From WGMI01 sp041739275 (GTDB taxonomy: Bacteria; Bacteroidota; Bacteroidia; Flavobacteriales; Schleiferiaceae): a DNA stretch of 64,000 nucleotides. A program made the translations under genes and the position numbers. The DNA lies in assembly GCA_041739275.1 (NCBI GenBank), contig JBGSOF010000020.1, forward strand, positions 62,001 through 126,000, given 5' to 3'. Below are positions 25,133 to 34,327 of this stretch, in pieces (within the stretch, counting starts at the first letter, position 1; each line of letters opens with the position of its first letter). The notes beneath the pieces are model-generated. The model worked only from the letters and a program-made list of their open reading frames with translations. It did no database searches and had not been told where the DNA came from.

Positions 25133-26794
25133 TTAAAATAAGCCTTCGATTTGGCCCTCCTCGTTGAGGTCGATGTTCAAACCCGCCGGATGTTCCGGCA
25201 AGCCGGGCATGCGCATCATGTCGCCCGCGATCGGCACCACAAATCCCGCGCCTGCCGACAGTTCAATATCGTTGATTTCAAAGACAAAGCCCTTGGGTGC
25301 TCCGAGCAAGCCGGGGTCGTGCGAGATCGATTTCTGGGTCTTGGCCATGCAAATCAACGCATCATTCATACCAAGGCTGTCGATGAGGCGAAGCCGCGAC
25401 TTGGCTTTGGCCGAATAACTCACCTTGGAAGCCCCGTAGAAGCCGCAGGCTATTTTTTCGATTTTGGCTTCGATGCGCTCGTTTCGTTCGTAAAGGAATT
25501 TCGGCTGTTTGGCTTCTCCGCCGCAGGCATCGACCACCGCCCGCGCCAAATCGATCCCACCCGCTCCTCCTTTGGCCCAGACCTCTGAACGCTCTGCGCG
25601 AACCTCCTGAGCGCCGCACAAGCGAATAAGCTCTTCGATTTCTTCGGGCGAATCGGTCGGGAAGACGTTTATCGCCACCACGGGTTCGAAACCAAATTTT
25701 CGCGCGCTCGCAATGTGGTGCGCCAGATTTGCGAAACCTTCGCGAAGCGCTTCGACATCCGGGTTTTTGAGCAGGTCGAGGGCTTGCCTTCCGTGGTATT
25801 TGAGCGCGCGCACCGTGCATACCAAAACAATGGCCGAGGGGTAGAGACCGCTTTCTCGGCACTTGATGTCAATAAACTTCTCGCCCCCCAAATCGAAGCC
25901 AAATCCCGCTTCGGTCACCGTGTATTCGCTCAGGCTCAAGGCGAGTTTGGTTGCGAGAACTGTATTTGTGCCCTGGGCAATATTTGCAAAAGGGCCTCCG
26001 TGCACCAGAGCCGGGTTGTGCTCCAGCGTCTGCACCAAATTGGGCATCAGAGCGTCGCGCAACAGAGCCGCCATAGAGCCTTGGGCGCGAATATCTCCTG
26101 CGCGCATGCCGGTTTTTCCGTTAGACGAAACAATGATTTGCGCCAGTCGATTTTTTAGATCCTTCGCATTTTGGGCGAGGCAGAGAATGGCCATCACTTC
26201 TGAGGCCACCGTGATGTCAAATCCGCTCTGACGCGGCACTCCGTCGCTTTTTTTGCCCAATCCGACCATGACCGATCGCAGCGATCGATCGCTCAAATCC
26301 ATCACCCTTTTCCAAAGAATGTCTCGGGGGTCGATTTTGGGCTCGAGCCGGTGGTGAAGGTGATTGTCGAGATAGGCGGACAACAAATTGTGCGCTTTTT
26401 CAACCGCATTAAAGTCGCCCGTAAAGTGGAGGTTGATGTCCTCCATCGGGCCGAGTTGGGCATAACCCCCACCCGTGGCACCGCCTTTTATGCCAAACAC
26501 AGGGCCCAAAGAAGGTTCTCTTAAGGCCGCGACAGCTTTTTTGCCGAGGGCGCACAGGGCGTCGGTCAGGCCAACGGTGGTGGTGGTTTTTCCTTCGCCC
26601 GCCGGGGTCGGAGACACGGCCGATACCAAGACGAGCTTTCCGCGGGGCTTGGATTCGAGCTCGCGGGAATTGATTTCGATTTTTGAAACAAAGCGGCCTC
26701 GAGGAACGATGCGCTCAGCGGGTATGCCCAGTTGGGCTGCGATTTCTGAAATCGGACGCAGTTGGACGCGCCGCGCAATTTCTAAATCCGTCAT
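25133..26794 (-). CDS. fhs: Formate-tetrahydrofolate ligase
   Basis: 553 residues, full length for the family. It makes 10-formyl-THF from formate, THF and ATP. The nucleotide-binding loop is TPAGEGKTTTTVGLTDAL (about residues 62-79). Other signatures are EPSLGPVFGIKGGATGGGYA and the C-terminal SAGAGFVVPIAGDMMRMPGLP. It follows odhB by 19 bases on the same strand and so forms the third gene of the odhA-odhB-fhs operon, linking one-carbon supply with the TCA cycle. The ending NIDLNEEGQIEGLF fits the family. Confidence 0.96.
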   Translation of the reverse strand: MTDLEIARRVQLRPISEIAAQLGIPAERIVPRGRFVSKIEINSRELESKPRGKLVLVSAVSPTPAGEGKTTTTVGLTDALCALGKKAVAALREPSLGPVFGIKGGATGGGYAQLGPMEDINLHFTGDFNAVEKAHNLLSAYLDNHLHHRLEPKIDPRDILWKRVMDLSDRSLRSVMVGLGKKSDGVPRQSGFDITVASEVMAILCLAQNAKDLKNRLAQIIVSSNGKTGMRAGDIRAQGSMAALLRDALMPNLVQTLEHNPALVHGGPFANIAQGTNTVLATKLALSLSEYTVTEAGFGFDLGGEKFIDIKCRESGLYPSAIVLVCTVRALKYHGRQALDLLKNPDVEALREGFANLAHHIASARKFGFEPVVAINVFPTDSPEEIEELIRLCGAQEVRAERSEVWAKGGAGGIDLARAVVDACGGEAKQPKFLYERNERIEAKIEKIACGFYGASKVSYSAKAKSRLRLIDSLGMNDALICMAKTQKSISHDPGLLGAPKGFVFEINDIELSAGAGFVVPIAGDMMRMPGLPEHPAGLNIDLNEEGQIEGLF

Positions 26795-26813
26795 ACCGCT
26801 GTAAATTAAATTG

Positions 26814-28034
26814 TTAGAGCTCTAATGCGCGCTTTGTGTTTCCGTCCATGAGGTGTTCAGCCGGGTTTTCGAGCGCTTCTTTAACCGCCACCAAAAATCC
26901 GACGCTCTCTCTGCCGTCAATAATTCGGTGGTCGTAGCTCAGGGCCACGTACATAATGGGCCGAACGACCACTTGCCCCTCGCGCACCACGGCGCGTTCG
27001 ACGATGTTGTGCATTCCGAGAATCGCACTCTGAGGCGGGTTGATGATGGGGGTCGAAAGCATCGATCCAAACACACCTCCGTTGGTGATGGTAAAAGTGC
27101 CCCCGGTCATTTCGTCCAAGGTGACTTCGCCTTCGCGAACGCGGTTGGCCAGGCGCTTGATTTCGTTTTCGACCCCTGCGAAACTGAGGTTCTCCGCATT
27201 GCGCAACACGGGAACCATCAGGCCTTTAGGTCCGCTCACAGCAATAGAAATATCGGCAAAATCAAAGCTCACCAATTCTTCTCCGTCGATCATCGAATTG
27301 ACTTGTGGGAACAACTTGAGCGCGCGCACCACGGCCTTGGTGAAGAACGACATAAAGCCCAATCCCACCCCGTGTTTCGCAGCAAATGCTTCTTTGTATT
27401 CCGAGCGCAAATCGAAAATGGGCTGCATGTCGACCTCGTTGAAGGTGGTGAGCATGGCCGTTTCGTTTTTGACGGCGACCAGCCTCTTGGCGAGGCTTCT
27501 GCGAAGGCTGCTCATGCGCTTGCGCTCGCTCTGGCGATTGCCCCCTTTTGACGTCCCCATGCTGTTGGCCGCCTTGCGCACATCTTCCACCGTCACGCGC
27601 CCATCTCGTCCACTGCCCGAAGCCATCGATACCCCTGTTTCGTCCATCAACTTTCGAGCGGCGGGCGAAGGAGATCCCGTAGCATAAGTCGTTGACGAGT
27701 CCGCGGCCGGGCTTGCAGGTTTTTCTGTCTTTTTGGGCGCTTCGACCGGTGCCTGAGCCGTTGGGGCGCTCGGAGCCGAGCCGGCCTCAGGAGCTTTGGC
27801 CGAGGTGTCGATCGTGCAGACCACCTGACCCACCGCTACGGTTTGGCCCGCTTCGGCTATCAGAGAAATAATTCCGCTTTCTTCGGCAGGCAGGGCCAAA
27901 GTGGCTTTATCGCTGTCGATTTCGGCAATTTCTTGGTCTTTTTGGACGTAATCGCCCGTTTTCACCAACCACTGGGCGATTTCTACTTCAGAGATCGATT
28001 CGCCCGGCGAGGGCACTTTCATTTCGAGAATCAT
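26814..28034 (-). CDS. odhB: Dihydrolipoyl succinyltransferase, E2 of 2-oxoglutarate dehydrogenase
   Basis: 406 residues. The lipoyl domain has the modified Lys in EIDSDKATLALPAEESG (about residue 44). A linker rich in Ala, Pro and Lys (residues 80-120) leads to the E3-binding domain with SPAARKLMDETGV and GRDGRVTVEDV. The acyltransferase domain ends with ALSYDHRIIDGRESVGFL, containing the catalytic His and Asp. One lipoyl domain and the FNEVDM-type core are typical of the succinyl enzyme. It follows odhA by 16 bases. Confidence 0.96.
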   Translation of the reverse strand: MILEMKVPSPGESISEVEIAQWLVKTGDYVQKDQEIAEIDSDKATLALPAEESGIISLIAEAGQTVAVGQVVCTIDTSAKAPEAGSAPSAPTAQAPVEAPKKTEKPASPAADSSTTYATGSPSPAARKLMDETGVSMASGSGRDGRVTVEDVRKAANSMGTSKGGNRQSERKRMSSLRRSLAKRLVAVKNETAMLTTFNEVDMQPIFDLRSEYKEAFAAKHGVGLGFMSFFTKAVVRALKLFPQVNSMIDGEELVSFDFADISIAVSGPKGLMVPVLRNAENLSFAGVENEIKRLANRVREGEVTLDEMTGGTFTITNGGVFGSMLSTPIINPPQSAILGMHNIVERAVVREGQVVVRPIMYVALSYDHRIIDGRESVGFLVAVKEALENPAEHLMDGNTKRALEL

Positions 28035-28050
28035 TGCTTGCTGGGCTTAA

Positions 28051-30798
28051 TCAGGCTTGGAATACTCCGGAAATCACTTTTTCTTGAATGTGATGCGCTG
28101 CTTGGTGCGAACCCGAGGCGGGCGAGGCACTGGCGGGAGGACAAATTTCGATCCAGTCAACCGACCGAACCGTGAGCAAGATAAACGTTCGAGCACCCAT
28201 GTTGGCGGGTTCTTCTTGCGCCCATACTCGCTTTGTGGCTTTGGGATAACGCTCGAGTACCGCTGCAAAGGCCTTTTCGGGAAAGGGATACAGCTGTTCG
28301 ATCCGAACAATAGCCGTTTGGGTGTCTGCGATCTTTTCTCGCCGTTCGATGAGTTCGTAATAGAGCTTGCCCGAGCAAAAAACGAGCTTTTTAACTCCCT
28401 CCGGTTTCGGATTGTCCCGATCGAGAATCTCTTCGAACCGGCCCGAACTGAATTCAGAAAGCGACGAAACACAGGCGGGGTGTCTGAGCAGGCTCTTGGG
28501 GCTCATCACCACTAAAGGCTTGCGGAACGGTCTGTGCATCTGCCTTCTGAGCAAATGGAAGAAGTTGGCCGGCGTGGTGGCGTTTACAACTTGCATATTG
28601 AGCTGGGCACAGAGCTGGAGGAATCTTTCGAGGCGCGCAGACGAATGCTCGGCGCCTTGGCCTTCGTAGCCGTGGGGGAGCAGCAGCACCAAGCCGTTTT
28701 GTACTTTCCACTTGTCTTCGGCCGCCGCGAGGTATTGATCGATGATGATTTGAGCCCCGTTGGCAAAATCGCCGAACTGCGCTTCCCAGAGCACCAGGCT
28801 ATTCGGTCTCGCGAGTGCATAGCCGTAGTCGAAGCCCAGAACCCCGTACTCTGATAAATGCGAGTTGTATACTTCAAATCGCGCCTTGGCTCCGGGCAGC
28901 CGGTCGAGGAGATTGAACTCCTCTTCAGAATCTTCGACTTTAACAATGGCGTGCCGATGCGAAAAGGTTCCACGTTCGGTATCCTCTCCGCTCAAACGCA
29001 CTCCAAAGCCTTCGCGAATCAAGCTTCCGTAGGCCATCATTTCGGCCATTCCCCAGTCGATGCGATCGCTCACCTCCACCATTTTGCGGCGGTCGTCGAT
29101 CAATCGCTTGATTTTGTTGAAAAAGCCTTTGTCCGAAGGCAATTCTGTAAGGCTCTTCGCGATTTCGAGCAAGGCCGAATGTTCGACTCCGGTCTCTGGA
29201 GAGCGGTCAAAATCAGATTCAATGGCCGTTTCAAAATCGCGGTAATCCTCTTCGAGAAAGGGCGTAATTCGATTTTTAACAATCTTCTTCGACTCGTCGA
29301 AACGAGCTTCGAGCATGGCTTTGAACTCTTCTTCCATCGATCGGAGCACCTCGCTGCTCACCACCCCTTCCGATTCGAGCTTGGTGTAGTAAATCACCCT
29401 CGGATTGGGGTGCTTGGCGATGATTTTATAGAGCAAGGGCTGCGTAAACCGCGGCTCGTCTCCCTCGTTGTGGCCGTACTTGCGATAGCAGAGCAGGTCG
29501 ATAAAAATATTCCGATGAAAGCACTGTCGGTATTCGACGGCGAACAAGACCGCGTGGCAAACGGCCTCGGCATCGTCTCCATTGACGTGTAGCACAGGCG
29601 CCAGCACTACCTTGGCCAGGTCGGTGCAATAGGTCGACGAGCGGGCGTCGAGATAGTTGGTTGTGAAGCCTACTTGGTTATTGATCACCAAGTGAATGGT
29701 TCCCCCTGTTCGATAACCATCGAGGGTTTCCATCTGAACCACCTCATAAACCACGCCTTGGCCCGCAATGGCTGCGTCGCCGTGAATCAGAACCGGCAAA
29801 ACGGCCCCGGCTTCGTTGCCGTGAAATTCGTCCCAACGGGCTCGGGCAATCCCCTCGACCACAGGGTCTACGGAGTCCAAATGAGAGGGGTTGGGCGAAA
29901 GGTTCATCCGAATTTCGCGCCCGGTGGCGGTGGTGCGAATGCTCGAATACCCGAGGTGGTATTTTACGTCTCCGTCAAAGCCTTCTTCGTCGAATTCCTT
30001 GCCCTCGAACTCACTGAAGATTTCTCTTTGAGATTTTCCGAAGACGTTGGTCAACACATTCAAACGGCCTCGGTGCGCCATGCCCATCACCACTTCTTTT
30101 ACGCCGACTTCGGCCGCGTGCTCAACGAGAAAATCGAGAGCGGGGATGAGGGCTTCGGCTCCTTCAACCGAGAAACGCTTTTGACCTACAAACTTGGTGT
30201 TCAGGAAGTTTTCGAACGAAACCGCCTCGTTCAGCTTGCGGAGGATGCGAATTTTTTGCTCGGGTAAAAACCGCGGCCGATTTTCGTTTTGATGGAGTTT
30301 TGACAAGATCCATCGCGTCTTTTCGCGATCGCGGATATACATAAACTCGATTCCGATCGAGCGGCAATAGACGGTTTTGAGGTGCTCTACAATCTTCCTC
30401 AAACTCGACGGAGCGGGCAAACCCAGTTCAGACGCCGCCATAAACCCTCGTTCGAGGTCGGCTTCAGACAGGCCGTAGTTCGACAATTCGAGGGTCGGGC
30501 TGTATGCCCGGCGGGCGCGAACCGGATTGGTTTCGGTAAACAGATGTCCTCTTTTCCGGTAGTCGACGATGAGATCGAGCACCTGAAATTCTTTTCGAAC
30601 ATCTTCGGGAACTTCAGCCCTCGAAGCAGAAACCGCGCCCTGATCAGGTTCGGCGGAATAGCTTTCGCGCGCGAAATCATATCCTTGAAAAAAGGCGCGC
30701 CAGCTGGGTTCAACGCTGTCCGGATGCGCCAAATAGCGCTCGTAGAGTTCGTCGACAAAGGCCGAGTGCACACTTCCCAAAAAGGAGTAGCGATCCAT
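28051..30798 (-). CDS. odhA: 2-oxoglutarate dehydrogenase E1 component
   Basis: 915 residues, the usual length. The N-terminal segment SFLGSVHSAFVDELYERYLAHPDSVEPSW is the E2-binding motif of this family. Thiamine diphosphate and Mg are bound by the region GMAHRGRLNVLTNVFGK and HGDAAIAGQGVVYEVVQM. The transketolase-like second domain includes GTFSHRHAIV and LLPHGYEGQGAEHSSAR. With odhB it converts 2-oxoglutarate to succinyl-CoA; E3 is not in this window. The paa pathway above also feeds succinyl-CoA into the TCA cycle. Confidence 0.97.
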   Translation of the reverse strand: MDRYSFLGSVHSAFVDELYERYLAHPDSVEPSWRAFFQGYDFARESYSAEPDQGAVSASRAEVPEDVRKEFQVLDLIVDYRKRGHLFTETNPVRARRAYSPTLELSNYGLSEADLERGFMAASELGLPAPSSLRKIVEHLKTVYCRSIGIEFMYIRDREKTRWILSKLHQNENRPRFLPEQKIRILRKLNEAVSFENFLNTKFVGQKRFSVEGAEALIPALDFLVEHAAEVGVKEVVMGMAHRGRLNVLTNVFGKSQREIFSEFEGKEFDEEGFDGDVKYHLGYSSIRTTATGREIRMNLSPNPSHLDSVDPVVEGIARARWDEFHGNEAGAVLPVLIHGDAAIAGQGVVYEVVQMETLDGYRTGGTIHLVINNQVGFTTNYLDARSSTYCTDLAKVVLAPVLHVNGDDAEAVCHAVLFAVEYRQCFHRNIFIDLLCYRKYGHNEGDEPRFTQPLLYKIIAKHPNPRVIYYTKLESEGVVSSEVLRSMEEEFKAMLEARFDESKKIVKNRITPFLEEDYRDFETAIESDFDRSPETGVEHSALLEIAKSLTELPSDKGFFNKIKRLIDDRRKMVEVSDRIDWGMAEMMAYGSLIREGFGVRLSGEDTERGTFSHRHAIVKVEDSEEEFNLLDRLPGAKARFEVYNSHLSEYGVLGFDYGYALARPNSLVLWEAQFGDFANGAQIIIDQYLAAAEDKWKVQNGLVLLLPHGYEGQGAEHSSARLERFLQLCAQLNMQVVNATTPANFFHLLRRQMHRPFRKPLVVMSPKSLLRHPACVSSLSEFSSGRFEEILDRDNPKPEGVKKLVFCSGKLYYELIERREKIADTQTAIVRIEQLYPFPEKAFAAVLERYPKATKRVWAQEEPANMGARTFILLTVRSVDWIEICPPASASPASGSHQAAHHIQEKVISGVFQA

Positions 30799-30823
30799 GG
30801 ATTAAGGGGGATTCAGCGGTGCT

Positions 30824-30831
30824 CAAAACTA
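30824..30831 (-). promoter_or_regulatory. -7 box of the odhA-odhB-fhs operon
   Basis: On the minus strand the bases read TAGTTTTG, an exact TAnnTTTG, 25 bases before the odhA ATG. The divergent barrel gene may use TAACTTTA at about 30881 on the plus strand. Confidence 0.45.
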
Positions 30832-30915
30832 CGACAACGCGAGATGCGAAGGGCGTGCATCGGCGAGGGCGCTCAGACAAACCGTAACTTTACGCTCCCT
30901 CACTGCAGAGACTCT

Positions 30916-31647
30916 ATGAAAGCTCTCCTTATTGCCGCGCTCGCACTGTCTTTCTGCGCACAGGCCCAACAGCCCGGGCGCTTCGAGAAGAAAGCCCCGA
31001 AGCCGGCTCCTGCACCTGTTCAAGACAGTGTTTCAGCCGCCGAAACCCCAGCGGTTCCGGTCGAGTCTCCGCCTCCGAATGCAGGCGAACAAAAGGCCAA
31101 ATCCACGGGTGCGCCGGCGGGCAGCGAGGCCGAGGTGTATAGCCCACGGTCGGGCCGTCCGGCCGAAGTCGCGAAGCAACAGGGTTCGGCAAACAAAGGA
31201 TTTGACCCTTCTCGAATGACTTATGGCGGTTGGGCAAGCCTCCAATTTGGCTCCTACACCGTGGTTGGCCTCAGCCCTCGGGTGGGCTATTGGTTTACCG
31301 AACGACTCAATGCCGGTTTGGGTGTTACATATCTCTATCTCAACGATCAAAGAGTGAAGCCAACCTATGAACAGAGCGTCTATGGTTTGAGTCCGTACGC
31401 TTCGTATAACGTCTTTGGCCCTTTGGCCATCAGCGTCGAATACGAAGTCTTGAATACCGATGTGCTGACGGTCAATCCGGTGAGCTATGAATACACCGTT
31501 ACGAGAGATTGGGTTCCGGCGCTTTACGTAGGGCTTTCGTACATGCCGCCCGAGGGTGGGGTATTTTTCCAACTGCTCTACAATGTTTTGGACGGGCCGC
31601 AATCACTGTTTGCCAATCCCGTGATTCGTTTTGGAGGGAGCTTCTAG
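30916..31647 (+). CDS. Outer-membrane beta-barrel protein with Pro/Ala-rich linker
   Basis: 243 residues from ATG 30916; the longer open frame upstream runs antisense through odhA. The signal peptide ends SFCAQAQ at about residue 18. Residues 25-90 are a low-complexity stretch rich in Pro, Ala, Lys and Ser. From about residue 100 the sequence alternates as a beta-barrel (WASLQFGSYTVVGLSPRVGYW, LNAGLGVTYLYL, LAISVEYEVL) and ends in Phe (VIRFGGSF), as outer-membrane proteins do. The family was not identified. It ends 12 bases before the amylase gene and may be co-transcribed with it. Confidence 0.75.
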   Translation: MKALLIAALALSFCAQAQQPGRFEKKAPKPAPAPVQDSVSAAETPAVPVESPPPNAGEQKAKSTGAPAGSEAEVYSPRSGRPAEVAKQQGSANKGFDPSRMTYGGWASLQFGSYTVVGLSPRVGYWFTERLNAGLGVTYLYLNDQRVKPTYEQSVYGLSPYASYNVFGPLAISVEYEVLNTDVLTVNPVSYEYTVTRDWVPALYVGLSYMPPEGGVFFQLLYNVLDGPQSLFANPVIRFGGSF

Positions 31648-31659
31648 TGTTATAAAGTT

Positions 31660-34212
31660 ATGATAATGAAGTATATGAACTTATTGTGGTCGGGTTTAAT
31701 CGCCCTTTCGAGCCTGTGTGCGACCGCCCAATCAGTACCCGTGGTTTTGCGTCTCGATTTGCGCGGAATCGGCGGCTCGCCCGAGGGGGTCCATGTGGCG
31801 GGGAGTTTTCAGACCGCGCTCGGGCACACGGGCAATTGGGATCCCGCGGTTCACGAATTGGCGGACCTCGATGGCGACAGCATTTTTGAGCTTTCGATGG
31901 TGCTTCCGCAAGGCAGCTATGAATACAAATTTGTGAACGGCAACGACTGGGGCGACGCGCACGACCAACTTGCTCCGGAATGCGGAATGTCTGCGGGCGG
32001 CGTGGTGAATCGCTGGATGATGGTGGGTGCCGCAGGCCTCGACCAACCCAGTGTTCGGCTTTCTGAGTGCGAGGGTTATACTTTGTTTGAAACCGATTTG
32101 GGCTCTTTGGCTCCCGACCCCGACGGGGTATTTGTGGTGGGCGATTTTTTGGACGAAGCCGGTTTGGGTGCCGATGGACAATTTGGCCTCAAGCTTTTGA
32201 GCCTCGGCCAGGGTCGATACGCGGCGCCTGCGTATCTCAAAGGTTCGGGCAGTGTGCTCTATCGCTTTCACAACGGAGAACATCCCAACTCTGCCGAAGG
32301 GGTTCCCGCGGCTTGCGCTTCGGCAGGCAACTACCGGCAAACACAGCGCACGTCGGCTCCAAGGCGTTTGAGCCATTGTTATGCCGATTGTGAAAGCTGC
32401 TTGTTCGACACCGAGTTTTCGACCTACTGGTGGAACGACGCGGTCTTCTACGAAATTTTTGTGCGCAGTTTTTACGATTCCGATGCCAACGGACGGGGCG
32501 ATTTTCAGGGCCTGATCGACAAACTCGACTACCTGAACGACGGAGACCCCAACACCACCACCGATCTCGGAATTACGGGCATATGGCTGATGCCGATCAA
32601 CCCCTCGCCCAGCTATCACGGCTACGACGTGACGAACTATGAAGGCATTGAGGGCGACTACGGCAGCATGGCCGACTTCGAAGCGTTTCTCGACTCGGCG
32701 CACGCGCGGGGCATTAAAGTGATTATGGACTTCGTATTAAATCACAGTTCAAATCAGCACCCTTGGTTTACGGGGGCTCAGAGCAGTCCGAGTCATCCCG
32801 ATCGAGCGCGCTACCGCTGGGCGACGAGCAATCCCGGATATTTGGGTCCATGGGGGCAGACCGTTTGGCATCAAGCGAACGGCTTTTGGTATTACGGCTT
32901 GTTTTGGAGTGGGATGCCCGACCTCAACTACGACCATCCCGCCCTCAAAACCGATATGTTCAATGCTCTGAGCTTTTGGCAGAACAAAGGGATTGATGGC
33001 TTTCGCCTCGATGCCATTAAATATCTCGACGAAGACGGTTCGGTTCTCGAAAACACCCCGGAGACCTTCCAGCTCCTCCGCGACTACAATCAGCACGTCA
33101 AGGCCAACGACCCCGACTGCTTTAGCGTCGGCGAGGTCTGGTCGACCACTTCGAATGTGGTTCCCTATGTCGATTCCACTCTGCTCGACCTCTGTTTTGA
33201 ATTCGATTTGGCCGGGGCTGTCCTCGGTGCGGTCAACGGAGGTTCGGCTCCGACTTTTCTCGGAACCTTCGAGAATGTCGTGCAATCTTATCCCGCTTTG
33301 CAATTGGCGCCTTTTCTCACCAACCACGATCAAGCTCGGGCCTTTGAGGTCTTGGGTTCAGACGTGCTCAAAATGAAACAAGCTGCGGCCTTGTACCTCT
33401 CTCTTCCGGGGGTGCCTTTTGTTTATTACGGCGAAGAAATCGGCATGACGGGTTCGGGGGCCGACGAAAACAAGCGGACACCCATGCAGTGGAGTTCGGC
33501 GGCGCATGCGGGTTTTAGCACTGTAACTCCTTGGAGATCGTCTAATTCAGACTACAATCAAAAGAATGTCGCCCTTCAGAACTCCGATCCGAACTCTTTG
33601 CTCAACGCATATCGCAAATTCATTCATGCGCGCAACTCGAGCATCGCGCTCAAAAGAGGTTATCCGCTGGCGGTACAGGGTTCGGATTCAGAAACCGGGG
33701 GGCTGATTCGCATTCACGAGGACGAAGCGGTTTTGGTGGCCGCAAATTTTGGGCATTCGCCTAAGTCGGGGGCTCAGTTTAGTTTGGCCATGTCGTCGCT
33801 GAATCCCGGGGTGTATTTGGCCACCGATCTGTTTACGGGCAATGCGCTCGGCAATGTCCAAGTAGACGCCCAAGGCGGTTTGGTGTATATGCCCTCGGGC
33901 GCGATGTCGGCACACGAAACTCAATATATCCGGCTGCTCGATTCGGCCAACATTTCTCTGGTAGAAACAGTCCCTGCTTTCGATGTCCGCGCCGTGCCGA
34001 ATCCCGCCGACGAGCTCGTGCGCATCGATGGACTGGATCTCCAAAAGAGTTGGACCCTCAAGGTTTTCTCGGCATCGGGACGGCAGTTGATGAACTACAG
34101 CCTCAAACCGGGCGAAGTTGAGCTCTCGGTGGCCGCCTTGCCGACCGGGGTTTACTTTCTGCACATCGAGCAAGCCAACCGATACAAAGTCGTTCGGCTC
34201 GCGGTCGATTGA
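31660..34212 (+). CDS. Secreted GH13 alpha-amylase with N-terminal CBM-like domain and T9SS sorting domain
   Basis: 850 residues. The signal peptide ends LCATAQ at about residue 24. The next domain (25-115) is CBM-like, with PEGVHVAGSFQ and YEYKFVNGNDWG, and a second weaker copy follows. The GH13 barrel begins at WWNDAVFYEIFVRSFYDSD. The four conserved regions are MDFVLNHSS, GFRLDAIKYL (nucleophile Asp), SVGEVW (acid/base Glu) and FLTNHDQAR. The C-terminus (VPNPADELVRIDGLDL... GVYFLHIEQ) is a T9SS type A sorting domain. It should degrade starch or glycogen-like glucans at the cell surface or outside. Its N-terminal module is the same type as those in the 2013-residue protein at 11.5 kb. Confidence 0.94.
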   Translation: MIMKYMNLLWSGLIALSSLCATAQSVPVVLRLDLRGIGGSPEGVHVAGSFQTALGHTGNWDPAVHELADLDGDSIFELSMVLPQGSYEYKFVNGNDWGDAHDQLAPECGMSAGGVVNRWMMVGAAGLDQPSVRLSECEGYTLFETDLGSLAPDPDGVFVVGDFLDEAGLGADGQFGLKLLSLGQGRYAAPAYLKGSGSVLYRFHNGEHPNSAEGVPAACASAGNYRQTQRTSAPRRLSHCYADCESCLFDTEFSTYWWNDAVFYEIFVRSFYDSDANGRGDFQGLIDKLDYLNDGDPNTTTDLGITGIWLMPINPSPSYHGYDVTNYEGIEGDYGSMADFEAFLDSAHARGIKVIMDFVLNHSSNQHPWFTGAQSSPSHPDRARYRWATSNPGYLGPWGQTVWHQANGFWYYGLFWSGMPDLNYDHPALKTDMFNALSFWQNKGIDGFRLDAIKYLDEDGSVLENTPETFQLLRDYNQHVKANDPDCFSVGEVWSTTSNVVPYVDSTLLDLCFEFDLAGAVLGAVNGGSAPTFLGTFENVVQSYPALQLAPFLTNHDQARAFEVLGSDVLKMKQAAALYLSLPGVPFVYYGEEIGMTGSGADENKRTPMQWSSAAHAGFSTVTPWRSSNSDYNQKNVALQNSDPNSLLNAYRKFIHARNSSIALKRGYPLAVQGSDSETGGLIRIHEDEAVLVAANFGHSPKSGAQFSLAMSSLNPGVYLATDLFTGNALGNVQVDAQGGLVYMPSGAMSAHETQYIRLLDSANISLVETVPAFDVRAVPNPADELVRIDGLDLQKSWTLKVFSASGRQLMNYSLKPGEVELSVAALPTGVYFLHIEQANRYKVVRLAVD

Positions 34213-34223
34213 ATTCAGAACTT

Positions 34224-34239
34224 GTTTACCCGGGTGAAC
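34224..34239. promoter_or_regulatory. 16-bp inverted repeat between amylase and AraC genes
   Basis: GTTTACCC meets GGGTGAAC with one mismatch, forming an almost perfect palindrome with a CCCGGG centre. It lies 12 bases after the amylase stop and 89 bases before the AraC-type regulator. It could be an operator or part of a terminator with the next stem (CCCG/CGGG at 34242-34254). Confidence 0.3.
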
Positions 34240-34327
34240 ATCCCGGACGTCGGGCTCTTATTGTGCAATCTCTGAACGAACTGATCATTCGTTTGGCGCT
34301 GCTTTCCAGGCCTTTCCAAAAGAACCT

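Noticed and set aside
30382..30915. Extended N-terminus of the outer-membrane barrel protein
   Set aside because: It would run antisense through odhA; a signal peptide begins exactly at ATG 30916.
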